DNA of 64,000 bases, taken from NCBI GenBank assembly GCA_029465975.1, contig CM055756.1, positions 2,894,101 through 2,958,100 of the forward strand, in the 5' to 3' direction. Both the position numbers and the translations under genes were made by a program. Numbering within the stretch: the first letter of the stretch is position 1; each line of letters opens with the position of its first letter. This document shows, piece by piece, positions 33,029 through 43,780 of this stretch. The DNA is from Dallia pectoralis. Lineage: Eukaryota > Chordata > Actinopteri > Esociformes > Umbridae. Below the pieces are notes generated by a model. It was not told where the DNA came from, ran no database searches, and worked only from the letters and a program-made list of their open reading frames with translations.

Positions 33029-36000
33029 CGATCCTCATGTATCTTGTAGCATTGACTCCTACAGAATTCAACATCAATGTGAATGATCCACTACTTTCCC
33101 AGCCCCTTGTTAAGGGTGTTCTGTAACAAGGGCTCGATGGATCCCTTACAACTCTTCCCAGCCTTGTTTATAGGTGATGGATCCATGCTTCTTATACGCC
33201 GGAGCCGGGGAAGCACTGTAATGATTTCCTCTGGCATCGCTTTGTACCTTCACCTTCTCTTCTGCCTTCTCGTTTGAGAAAACGACGTTCCTTCCGAGAT
33301 GTAAGCCGGTCTAAATATACTAGGTCTTTAGCCAGCATCTAAAAGTAGCCGGCAGACAATTAGCTGCAGATGAAATGCCAAATGCCAGACATAGCTTCAA
33401 GAGTGACAGACACGCTATCTGGGGGAGAGAAAGAGAGAGGCCGAGATAGAAGAGCTAACCTGTGAACTGCCAGACAACATCCTGCACATCTCTGCGTCTT
33501 CCGTCTAACTGCTAGTGTCTTTCAAGTTTAAACTGTTTTTAAAAACCGCATCTCTATGACCGGCCAACTGGAAGGAGAGAGCGTATGTGTGAGAGAAGGG
33601 AAAAAATCAGGACACGGTGATAAAAGAGAAATAGATCAAGTGTGGATGAAAGAGATCAGTTTATCCCTCTCACTAAAATCTAGTGACAGCAAACGACAGA
33701 GGATATGAGAGGGGGATAAAAATAACAAATATCCGCAGAAAAGGGGCATCGGTAGAATGACGGCCATTTGTAATCTTTCACAATATTGATTTGACTGACT
33801 GAAAAAAATGACAGATTCAACAATAGCGATATGTCTTGGTTGACATTTTATTAAGGTATTCAATTAGAAACCATCAATATGTTGGCTGATACAAGCTTAA
33901 AAGCTCAAGTTTAAATCTCACTGTAAATGTTTTTGGTTCTATATCCCCAATAAACCAGGCGAGCTACCCCGGACAGTGTGCTAACGATAACATTAGCCGA
34001 TGGTGCGGAACGTACGAGCAGTATCATTCTTTTGCAATAAAAAGTGTAGTTGAGCCTTTAGCATTAGAAGGCTATTATTACACAGTAAAGGTGTGATGAG
34101 GAAGGAAGAGAATGAGGAGTCCATTCCCTCATCTCCTCATCTCCTCATCCCCTCTCCCAGAGGAGGCAGCTGTGCTGCGACCAGGCCCTCCACCACTTGT
34201 TCATTAATTACTGTGAATTAATGCTTTTCCGCCGCGCGGAATAAATAAAAAGATTGTGGTAAGGCCTCGCTAATCAAGAGTGGCTTTTATTAAATACTGT
34301 GAAAATGTCAGCTGGTGGCAGCTCAATTGGAGGGAACAATCTGATGCGGCTCCAGTCCAATCAGACATCATGTCAGCTGAGCCGCGGCTAAATTGCCAGA
34401 ACCTGTTCCACAGGGGCTGCAGATGTATTGTCTGTTCTAGTGGCGCTGGCGGCGGGTGGCGAGGGGGGCAGCGGTTTGTAACCCGGGCCAACCTCAGCTG
34501 GAGCCCCCCCCCCCGTCGGTTCAGCATTTGAAGAATCCACATCAAATAGCATTATTGACCGCCAGGGCCTTTAATGTCCCGCTAGAGTGCCTATTTGTTT
34601 AGCCAGTTGTGCTTCAGTCGGTCTGCCCGTTTGTCTGATCCCAGGGCCAGGACTTGGTTAACCAGTTGTTACGCCCTCAAAAAACACTATGGTGCCAAGA
34701 TTAGAAAGTCGGCTAACCCTTCGGCGCAATCGCATTTCATATGTAATTAGTTCTGTCGTCGTGCTGCGCTGCATATTTATGTTTCGTATTATGCGATCTT
34801 ACATTTTCTGCGGACCCTAGGAGAAGTAATTGATGCTTTTGGCAGTATGGTGCAATTAGCCTTTATTACGATAGTTTAATAGTCTATTGTCTATTGTTGA
34901 ACCAGATTAGCAACTGATAGTTGGCCAAAAAGCTGTTTCTTAGCGTAGTCAAGGTGGGAGATCACTCAGAGAAGCTGAGGTAGGATGCGCAGAGGCCCTT
35001 GGAATCTTGGACCACAATTTGCTAAACAAACATTTGGGCAAATGTTTTTTCATCTGACTGACAACAAATTGCCCTTGCTCAGGCCAGTAGACCAAGAATA
35101 AACGTGCCAAGAAACCAAGCTTGGCAAGCCAGGATTTGAATGCTTCATAACCACGAGATCATTTCGAATCACAACAAATCGAGTTTTTCCAGTGACTTCT
35201 GAAACTACTGTCGTACGGACACATGTCTAGATGAAAAGGGTAATATTTAAACTGGCATTTCAGCTAGTTGTTCTGCTAGCTGTAATGTGTGTACAAAAAT
35301 GTGAGTATGACATACGTGCAGAGTGTACTGTAGGTGTGCTACGTCATTTCTCTACTGCGGTTTCTTCAATATAATGGAATAACACGGGCCTGGCTCCGCC
35401 TTCATCCGCTGTGCAACTCACCATTGCATGTAGGTACCTGTCACTCAAACGTTAAGGGTCTGAAACTGATTGGATGAAATTCGAAATGCTCCGGGGTTGG
35501 CTCACCTCGACCAAACTTTTTGTTTTTAACTGTTGATTTCATGCAAACTTAATAAAGGTCATTGTGCTATAATATACATACGGTATATAGGCCAAATACA
35601 TATTCACAAATCCAATCAAAAGTGCAAATGAGTAAATGTGTGCTTTGTTGCTAACATACCCTGAAAATGTAATGTATAATATACACGATAAAACCACCAC
35701 GTACAAAGACACGGCTGACCGAAATGTGGCTAAGCTAAGTGTACACCACACGACTTACAACGTATTGACGTTAGCCAACTTTCTTGTTGCTTCTCGTCTA
35801 GCCGACTTAGTGGCGCGGGCACTATATATGACGAGTCATATACGCCGATCACACACACGAAGGTGTATCCCCCGTCCTAAGTCATTCCATCTCCAGTCCC
35901 GGCGATTCTTGATTCCACACGGCACGCCGCGCCGCACAACCGCTGATGTGATGTCGTGATTGTCTGGTTCACGTCGCCGTAATGAAATGTGTCTCAAAGT

Positions 36001-36780
36001 CAACTCAAAACTACCCAGACAAACATTCACACACTTGCTATTCATTACAAACATCCAAGCAATACATTTTGAATTAAGCAACACTGCTTGTGAACTCCGG
36101 CGTTGTTACGATTTCACACTTTGGAAAGTGCGAACTCATACTACAATAGTCCTTCTCATGGCTCCTGTTTGACTCTCCACAATCTGGTGGATGTCATTCC
36201 GTCGTCGTTTCTCTAGCTTCTCTTACCAGTTTTCATTTGCTACTGATGACCACAGTCTTGAAACTTGTTGAGGCACATCTCACACAGCAAAACCGACACA
36301 GATAAATGTAAAATAAATGCAAACACAATAGAAAATACAAAGATGTCTGGTAGGTCTGAAAGATGCAATCAGTAGACTCTGGATTGACACATTAAAATTG
36401 TGTCAGTGAGCACCTTGAATAGGCAACGACTTGGGGATTTTGTTTTTTGCTCCAAATCCAATTTAAACTCCAATTGTGTCGGGTGCTACATGCTCGGCTT
36501 CAGGAACTCAACTAAAACCCTTTCATACAAAGACTAAAACCTGCCAATTTGACCATGCCACAAATGATTTGTGACTTATTCTTCAAATCTGAAAGGTATT
36601 CCAATGGCATTTTGCAACAAAGCCAATACGTTGTTTTTTTCAGGCATTTGATGTTTTGACAATTTCTGTAGTTCTGTCTCTGATTCTGGTTCAGTATGAA
36701 TGTAACGACAGACATCCAAATCAGCAAAAAAGGATTTCCTTAAGGAAATTGGCTAATGCACGCGCACAAGCATGCACACG
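33029..36780. other. Unique non-coding stretch with possible conserved non-coding DNA
   Basis: No gene supported. The part around 34190-34420 (ttcattaattactgtgaatt and following) has alternating ATTA/TAAT words and moderate GC and looks like vertebrate conserved non-coding sequence, but I cannot align it. A perfect 8-bp-arm palindrome tatatgac-ga-gtcatata lies at 35825-35842. A CpG-richer patch is at about 35800-35960. A C run of 12 is at about 34506-34517. Confidence 0.4.
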
Positions 36781-36900
36781 TATAGACAAGCACACATGCC
36801 CATCTATAGACAAGCACACATGCACTCTTATAGACAAGCACACATGCACTCTTATAGACAAGCACACATGCACACATATAGACAAGCATGCACATCTATA
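36781..36900. repeat. 24-bp tandem repeat, about 5 copies
   Basis: The unit is atagacaagcacacatgcac plus tctt. The last copies have acat or are shortened. Confidence 0.9.
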
Positions 36901-37039
36901 TTGAAATATACAGCCGCTAGTTAAAATAACATTAGCTATGCTAATAGATGAACCTTTTAACTCGGTCCCACCGTGATAGGTTAGTTAGCGCAAACGGAGA
37001 CCAATCAGGAAGTGCGCCGTGTCACTCACACCACGTCTG

Positions 37040-37625
37040 TCACTCGCTCTCCCGCTCTGATTCGTGCTCGACAACATTCGTACAAAGTTACTTGACTAAC
37101 AAAACATTACAGATTCCTGTGCAGGCGTTTGTCAACTCGCATCTGAACTGGTGCAAATCGCTTTTGGTGGGGCTCCCGGCTTGTGCCACAAAATCCCTGC
37201 GAAGCATTTTAAATGCAGCGCCCGTCTGTTGTTCAACCTCCCCAAATTCTCCCTGCTTCTTTCCACTACACACTGACTTCCTGTTGAAGCTCAAACCTGT
37301 TTCAAAGCTATGGTCCGTGCCTACGGAGGAACAAGAGGAGCTTCTTCTCCCAACCTTCAGGCAACGCTCAAACCTTCCGTCATTCTGCCTTTTTTGGCTT
37401 TTGGCTGTCGTACCCCTTCAGGGCAAATAGCGTTTCACCTAGTCAACACTTTTCTCTGTTCTGGCACCTCAATAGTGGAAACAGCTTCCCTTGGATGCAA
37501 GGATAGCAGATTCTCGAATCTTCAGAAAGTATGTGAGGAGTCACCTTTTCACAGAGAAGTTATAATGGTTCCATTGTCACCACGCCTGTCTGTTGTCTGT
37601 AGGTGACTTTTGATAATTGATCTGT
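37040..37625 (+). pseudogene. LINE ORF2 C-terminal fragment
   Basis: The frame 36948-37430 contains VQAFVNSHLNWCKSLLVGLP followed by ACATKSLRSILNAAP. This is the hallmark block just downstream of the palm domain in a widespread fish LINE family (usually ...SRLDYCNSLLAGLP, IQNAAAR). A frameshift near 37310 moves into 37310-37606, where YGGTRGASSPNLQATLKP continues the same protein (usually YGxARGTAPPYLQALLKP). The end of the protein lies near 37600. The palm and endonuclease domains are missing. Compared with intact relatives the Tyr of DYCNSLL is Trp. It is a dead 3' fragment, perhaps of the same lineage as 50780-51060. Confidence 0.85.
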
Positions 37626-37775
37626 TCAGGCATCTTTCCTGCACTGGCCTTTTCCAATAACTAATTAATTGATTAGGACGCACTCGCAACGAATCTATGA
37701 TGGTGTTTAACCTAGCTCTTTTAAAATGTATTTAGCGTAAACATTTAAAGGAAATATATGTCTACGGACATAACT
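37626..37775. other. Spacer
   Basis: AT-rich sequence between the LINE fragment and the left arm of the inverted repeat. Nothing recognised. Confidence 0.5.
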
Positions 37776-37892
37776 CTGGAGAATTCAGAAATCATTTTAC
37801 AGGGAAAACACCACACGTTCTGTGTGAAAAGTATTTTACTTTCCACAGAACATAACAGTGTCGTTCACTAGAAATGACGAAATTACCAATGT
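37776..37892 (+). repeat. Left arm of a 1.8-kb inverted-repeat structure
   Basis: From ctggagaattcagaaatcat to accaatgt this segment matches the reverse complement of 39420-39542. Identity is near-perfect over about 65 bases (agggaaaacaccacacgttc, tgtgtgaaaagtattttact) and lower inward. The two arms enclose about 1.5 kb including the pyrimidine-rich array. I saw no target duplication or known transposon end. Confidence 0.88.
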
Positions 37893-38189
37893 CAACTTAA
37901 CTGATTAGCTTTACAGCTAGTGTTGACATGATGTGGACATGATGCTATAGTGTCATGTAGGTTGGGTGTCCGATGTCAAACTGCATTGTAATGCAGGAAG
38001 AACCACTAGCAGCTGGCAGTATCGCTTGTTGTTTGTTGACAGTGAACTTGTTGTTCTACCTGTAGGCTCGCGCCATCTTTAAACACGTACGCCCGAGAAA
38101 TGCAAATTAACTAAGCAAAAATCACTTTAAAGTAGCCTTGGTTTACTACGAAGGATGTGCTTGGCTTGTAGTAAATTGCTTAAAGCTCA

Positions 38190-38225
38190 CCGCAAACAAA
38201 GCATTATGCAAATTGCGCGCAATTA
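38190..38225 (+). promoter_or_regulatory. Candidate SOX/POU composite site and palindrome
   Basis: acaaag (38196-38201) is followed five bases later by the perfect octamer atgcaaat (38206-38213). The spacing differs from the classical SOX-POU composite, where the sites nearly abut. The octamer overlaps aattgcgcgcaatt (38211-38224), a perfect 14-bp palindrome. The sequence downstream (38225-38400) is evenly composed and looks conserved-element-like. Binding is an inference from motif matching only. Confidence 0.3.
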
Positions 38226-38728
38226 ATCATTGAGAGGGAGGTTCACATTTTTATGGTTATTAATGGTCTTTGCCACACCGTGGGGTCATCTCACCCCTCT
38301 GAAATATTTACATCATAAACAGCATGAATTATGGGGGTTACAGGAAGGGCACTGCTTTATAATGCACTTTCCTCCATTTTCATCAGCTCACACGGACTGA
38401 GGACCAGCCTTCCTTTAACCATGTTCCTCACACGGATGAAAGGGCCCCAGCACGTTGTGTCCGGATGACTCTTGTAAGTTTTCCAATTCCTCTCCGGTCG
38501 CTATCTCGAAACAGGGAGGGTAGCTTCTAGCGCGTTAGCTACACTGTGACATCAATAGAAGTTGAGCTGACACATACAGTATTATTAACTGAGACATGAG
38601 TAACTAATCAGGAGCGGTTTTACATTTGGAGCCTGGAGTGAGGATGAACATGATGGGATGGTTTCGTATCCTACTACTGGTCCTACCTGACCTTTGACAG
38701 CTTGCTTCCAGAAATAGGAGGCGTGGAG

Positions 38729-39262
38729 GCTCCTCTCTTCTCTCCTCTCTTATTATTACTCCTCCTCTCTTCTCTTATTATTACTCCTCCTCTCCTCTCT
38801 TATTATTACTCCTCCTCTCCTCTCTTATTATTACTCCTCATCTCTTCTCTTATTATTATTACACCTCTCTTCTCTTATTATTACTCCTACTCTCTTCTCT
38901 TATTATTACTCCTACTCTCTTCTCTTATTATTACTCCTCCTCTCTTCTCTTATTAGTACTCCTCCTCTGTTCTCTTATTATTACTCCTCCTCTGTTCTCT
39001 TATTATTACTCCTCTCTTATTATTACTCCTCCTCTCTTATTATTACTCCTCCTCTATTCTCTTATTATTATTACTCCTCTCTTCTCTTATTATTACTCCT
39101 ACTCTCTTCTCTTATTATTACTCCTCCTCTCTTCTCTTATTATTACTCCTCCTCTGTTCTTTTATTATTACTCCTCCTCTGTTCTCTTATTATTACTCCT
39201 CCTCTCTTCTCTTATTATTACTCCTCCTCTCTTCTCTTATTATTACTCCTCTATTCTCTGAC
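38729..39262. repeat. Pyrimidine-rich minisatellite (ctcttctcttattattactc), about 22 copies
   Basis: Units of roughly 20-28 bases alternate ctcctcctctcttctc with ttattatta. The plus strand is strongly pyrimidine-rich. An open frame of Leu/Ser/Tyr at 38702-38956 is a repeat artefact. The array lies inside the inverted-repeat structure 37776-39542. Confidence 0.95.
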
Positions 39263-39419
39263 ACTGCTATTACTCCTACTAAGAGTGGGAATGGTTGCCG
39301 TTTCACATACTTCTTCAGATTATGTTTACTTAAAGTGCTACATACAGCTTTTAAGAAACACTCAAACATATTACAATTGCTTTTATATATCCCCAGGAAA
39401 AAATATATGTCTATAGATA

Positions 39420-39542
39420 CATTGTGCATTTAGTCATTTTTAGTGAACACTGTTATATTCTGTGGAATTAGAAGTGGAAGTAAAATACTTTTCACACAGA
39501 ACGTGTGGTGTTTTCCCTGTAAAATGATTTTGAATTCTCCAG
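39420..39542 (-). repeat. Right arm of the 1.8-kb inverted-repeat structure
   Basis: Reverse complement of 37776-37892. It contains an extra tctaattccac-type insertion relative to the left arm (gtggaattagaagtggaag). It is followed directly by a CA/TA microsatellite at 39546-39585. Confidence 0.88.
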
Positions 39543-39545
39543 ATA

Positions 39546-39585
39546 ATAACACACACACATACACATACACATATATATATATATT
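39546..39585. repeat. CA/TA microsatellite
   Basis: Run of cacacacatacacatacacatatatatatat type (written here only in part) just outside the right inverted arm. Confidence 0.9.
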
Positions 39586-41875
39586 GTTATCACGTTTTAA
39601 ATCAAAGTATGGCATTTCCCTAAAGCAATATAGCGGGCAAAAAACATCGTTCATTTGGATGAACAGTTTAGACTGAAACATATAAAGGCAACTATTAACA
39701 TGTCAGTCTGGATTCTACACTGTGTTAACTGCTTTTCAAATTGTTTAGCTTATAGTTGGCAGGCAGAAATACTGCTTCTGCTGTGCGCCTGCCAATGCCT
39801 GCTTCTGGCCCAACCCGGTACCAATCGATGGTATGGGCAACTAAATGGGCACTAGCCTCTCTGCCCCACGGCTCACATTTCATCCATACCAATGCATTTG
39901 ACTGTCTAAAAGATACTTGCTGACTGTGGACAACTTGATTATGATTTTGCATACTGTAGCTAAGGTTGTATTTTTATGTGATGAGTTTGTGAACAAGGAC
40001 ACTGACAGCTCAAATGAATGGCTTCGAGCTATGTTCTCAGAGGCCTAACACTATATTATTGCCATCGAAGGGAGGGAAGCACGCTTGTGTGTGCACACAG
40101 CAAACACGCACACACACAGACACAATACACACACGATAATACACACTTCTTTAAATATTGCATTGCGGGTTTGAGATATACAGCGTACGTATTGTAGATT
40201 TATTCCCGATTTTGAGTTATTTTCCATTTTAAATGCAAATAGTGGTTGAGCAATGAATAGTCCTGAATATTAACGTGCATTGAAAATGATATTTTTTTAT
40301 TAATTCAAACCTATAAAATACGATACAACGTAATTATATTACATTCCAGTTTCTATGATATGGAATTCTCCATTATTGCTTCAGACTAACGCTACCTCGT
40401 CCGGTGCGGAGAGAAAATAAATCGTCCTTGGAGCAGATCATCAGAAGAGAGAGGATGCCTCCACCTCTTGTTGTTTGTCCGGGATGCCAAGCTCACAGCG
40501 CTCTGTGCCAGGCCTCATGCGGGCACCCAGGCCGGCCGGAAAAGACAGAGCTGTTGGCCGACTCGCGGCAGGCCAGAGCCAAAGTGGCGCCCGTGCCAGG
40601 GAGAGCAACTGCGGCCAGCTTCTGCCTGCTAGTAACTCTCTCCCCTCTCCTATTGGCGCTAAGCAGAGCAGAGGGTACCTCAGGGGAACGATGCGACCAT
40701 CAGGGGTGCGTTGGCCCATCCGGGCTTGCCGGCAGACGCACATTTTGAGGACAGACCCCCGTGTGGCTTTGAGTGGGAGGTTATGGCTAGGCAGGCTAGC
40801 AGTTGGAACCGGGCTCCAAGCCCAAGCCTCTCACGTGGAGGGACACTTCTGGTCCACTGTGGATTCCTTTCTCCCTTATCACTCTTTAACATTGATGGCT
40901 AATTTAAGTCAAAGCTCTGCCTGCCGCCTGCGAGCACTGAGCATTGTGCACGTTTTCCCTTTCATGTCTCCGAGATAAGAGAGAATATCACATGAGACAT
41001 GCTTCGAGTAGTCTTTTTCGCCGGGGCTCATTCACAAACACGAACACTTGACATTAAAGACGAGAAATGGCCGCAAAATGTAGGCCACGGAGACATTTTC
41101 AACATCTTTGACTTACGGAGTCGAAGAAAAGGGTTTTCAGAGATCTCTCTCTCTCTCTCTCGCTGAATTCCAAACCTATGTGTTCCCTTTATTGTCTCAG
41201 AGGTATAAACATGTTTATGTTAATTTGTCTAGGCCAATCAGCCAGTGACTGCATATGCAAAGGATTATGTACAATATAAACAGCTATGTGTACACCAGCA
41301 TTGATCAACATTGGTCCTTATTCGCCTCGTTAATGTAACTCTGTTGCTCCAGGCGAGTCCTAAACTTTGACATCACATGCCAAACCCAAACCTTACATGA
41401 CGATAGTGAAAAACATGGCTCGCTCATTTGGTGTTGAATCTGACCTTAGATGCTGACATTAATCTTCTTTCCTGAAAAACAAATAGCTATTGCCAAGTAG
41501 GTCTGCCTATTAATCCTGATCTGTTTTGTGATTTGTGTTTAGTACACACTGTGCTATTGAAAACATTAGTTTATCATCAGATATTTATTCGTAGTTGATG
41601 TTTGTCTCCTCCTATCGTTTTGCGTGTGGGTGTGAAGCCATTTTACATATACAGTAGCGCTTGACACGGGCGCGATCCCATTGTGAACTAAGGACCGTCA
41701 CCTCAAGTATTCCACTGCTTGAGCTCCTCTTCCTCGCTTAGAATATTACTGAATCTATAACTGACAATATTATGGAGCTCCAGCATCTCACTATAAACAT
41801 TCCTGGAACCCAAAATGAATTACTGCACATATTTTAAACAGACGCTGATTTCCTGGAAATTTACAGTTGTGAAAC
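39586..41875. other. Unique non-coding stretch
   Basis: No supported gene. CA repeats occur at 40094-40133 and a CT run at 41143-41161. A GC-richer stretch at 40400-40980 has overlapping open frames, the longest 167 codons at 40475-40978 on plus, with no recognisable domain, no splice context and no codon bias I can argue. I leave them uncalled. At about 41250 tgcatatgcaaagg is an octamer-like site. Confidence 0.45.
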
Positions 41876-41883
41876 ATTAATAT
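41876..41883. repeat. 8-bp target site duplication, left (attaatat)
   Basis: The octamer attaatat precedes cagagctg and recurs at 43773-43780 after the right end. Confidence 0.97.
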
Positions 41884-43772
41884 CAGAGCTGTAGTACTCG
41901 AGACCGGTCTCGGTCTCGAGACCGGTCTCGAGACCACTTTTTTAAGGTCTCGGTCTCGTCTCGGTCTCGGTTACATTTGGACTCGGTCTCGACTCGGTCT
42001 CGGACAGTAAGGACTCGTAAATTCTTCCGAGACCAGCCGAGACCAGCGTAGAAATTATCGCCCACAATTTTTTCTAGAAAAATATTTAAGTATGACTTGT
42101 AGAGGCTGTATTTCCATTGGCTGTATTTCGTCCAGAGTCAGACTGTTTTTTTCTGATGTGGCTTATCCCGCCAATGGCTATCTACTTTTGAAGAAAAGCC
42201 CACCCCCAGCGTCGCTAGAGGGTGCACCCATTCACGTAAATACTTCAATCTTAAACATATGCTCGATCATGTCTGCACAATCAGCCAATATATTCGTTTT
42301 GCCTATATTCAGTACATTGAGCACAAATAAATAATTTGTCCGAAAACACACAGCGGTTAGTAATTAAAATACATAATGTTGAAAAGCTACAGCCGACGTC
42401 CTTCCATGACTTTTCCTAAATACGTGCATTTTACCTTGTCCCGTTTTCAGAATTGCAAAATCACAAACCGAACAATATATAAAACTACTATTTACATGTT
42501 TTTTGATACCTAAACTGCCTTCCTGTCGCCAAAATCCCACGCCGCTGGGCGTTGGTACCCTAATTCCTGTACCCAGACACCGATCACACTTCACTGAGCC
42601 TATGATGGCAATGGTTGAATGGGCGATACACAGACAAATACTACGAGAACACATATAGACAATAGTCTGATTGGCTTGGTTGAACTACAAAAAAAGAGGT
42701 ACGTTTATAAAGAAATATGTTTCACTAAATAAACAGAACGAATTCCGCCAAATACATACAGCCCCATTCATGTGTCATGCGCCTATTGCACTCAATAATT
42801 AATAACGAATGAACCACAGTGTATTCATATAGCCTACAAGAGACTTCAACAAAATATTGTTTTGTATCGAAATTAAACGAATATAAACAATAATTATTAA
42901 TAGGCTTACTACAAATGGGCGATAAATGAAATTACTCATGCACACAGAAGGACGTGGGACATACATAAGTCCGGGGGGCATACGGCAAAAAGAGCATAAA
43001 ACTGGAACGGTTATGGTCCGATCTATATGAAACTGAACCCGTTTTGGTCCGATCTTTATTAAACTGGAAGGGTTTTGGTCTGATCTATATGAACACTGTG
43101 CGCAGTTCAACCGGGTTAGTTTGCTGCTGTCTCATGTGCACTCGTAACAATAATGAACACTGTGCGCAGTGCAACCGGTTCGTTTGCGTGTCCTGCTCAA
43201 GCAGACAAACAACTGAAGCTGCGTGCCTGTGGACGGATAAATAATTATAAATAGATTTGTTTATGGGCCAATCATGCGCAAATCATTTGATTGCAAGTCG
43301 CTTGTGATCTAAAATGTGTTAGCATTTACTACATCAACATAGGACATACAGTTTGATGGATTTTCATTTATTCGATTTTTGGAAATTTTAATATCATAGC
43401 CTGTGCATTTTAAAATCATGGTTTTATTTTCGTATTTTATGTTTACATAAGACAATAAATAGGCCTACATACTCTTTTAATAAAATTCATTTAATTCAGG
43501 ATGACAACACAGTAGATGATCTGATGCTGTTGGTCAAGTGTTTTTTTTACATTGGTCATTGGACCAAAAACATGTCATATTATTTAGTGTTGATATGACT
43601 GGTCTCGGTCTCGGCCCCCTTTGGTATCGGTCTCGTCTCGGTCTCGGCCACCTTCGGTCTCGGTCTCGTCTCGGTCTCGGCCCCCTTCGGTCTTGGTCTC
43701 GTCTCGGTCTCGGCCCCCTTCGGTCTCGGTCTCGTCTCGGTCTCGCTTTAGGTGGTCTCGAGCACAGCTCTG
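41884..43772 (+). mobile_element. Non-autonomous hAT-like DNA transposon, copy 2 (1889 bp)
   Basis: It has the same ends (cagagctgtagtactcgaga; gagcacagctctg) and the same internal order as copy 1 at 8551-10413, in the same orientation. By eye the copies are well above 90 percent identical, differing by scattered substitutions and small indels. Copy 2 has an extra duplicated piece near 43095-43125 (cgcagttcaaccgggttagt). The perfect target duplication attaatat and the high identity suggest a fairly recent burst. The right subterminal 33-bp ggtctcgtctcggtctcgg array is at 43599-43750. No transposase gene. Confidence 0.94.
43044..43244 (+). CDS. Cysteine-rich short frame in hAT copy 2
   Basis: Counterpart of the copy-1 frame at 9620-9886. 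It keeps CCCLMCTRN, EHCAQCNRFVCVSCSS and the same stop after LWTDK, while the upstream portion differs because of an insertion. The two-residue deletion between the cysteine pairs leaves the frame open. See the copy-1 entry for the tentative piggyBac-tail resemblance. Function is not shown. Confidence 0.25.
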   Translation: MVRSLLNWKGFGLIYMNTVRSSTGLVCCCLMCTRNNNEHCAQCNRFVCVSCSSRQTTEAACLWTDK

Positions 43773-43780
43773 ATTAATAT
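43773..43780. repeat. 8-bp target site duplication, right (attaatat)
   Basis: Identical to 41876-41883, directly after the element end. Confidence 0.97.

Noticed and set aside
40475..40978. 167-codon frame in GC-richer DNA
   Set aside because: No domain, and competing frames on both strands cover the same GC-rich region, as chance would give.
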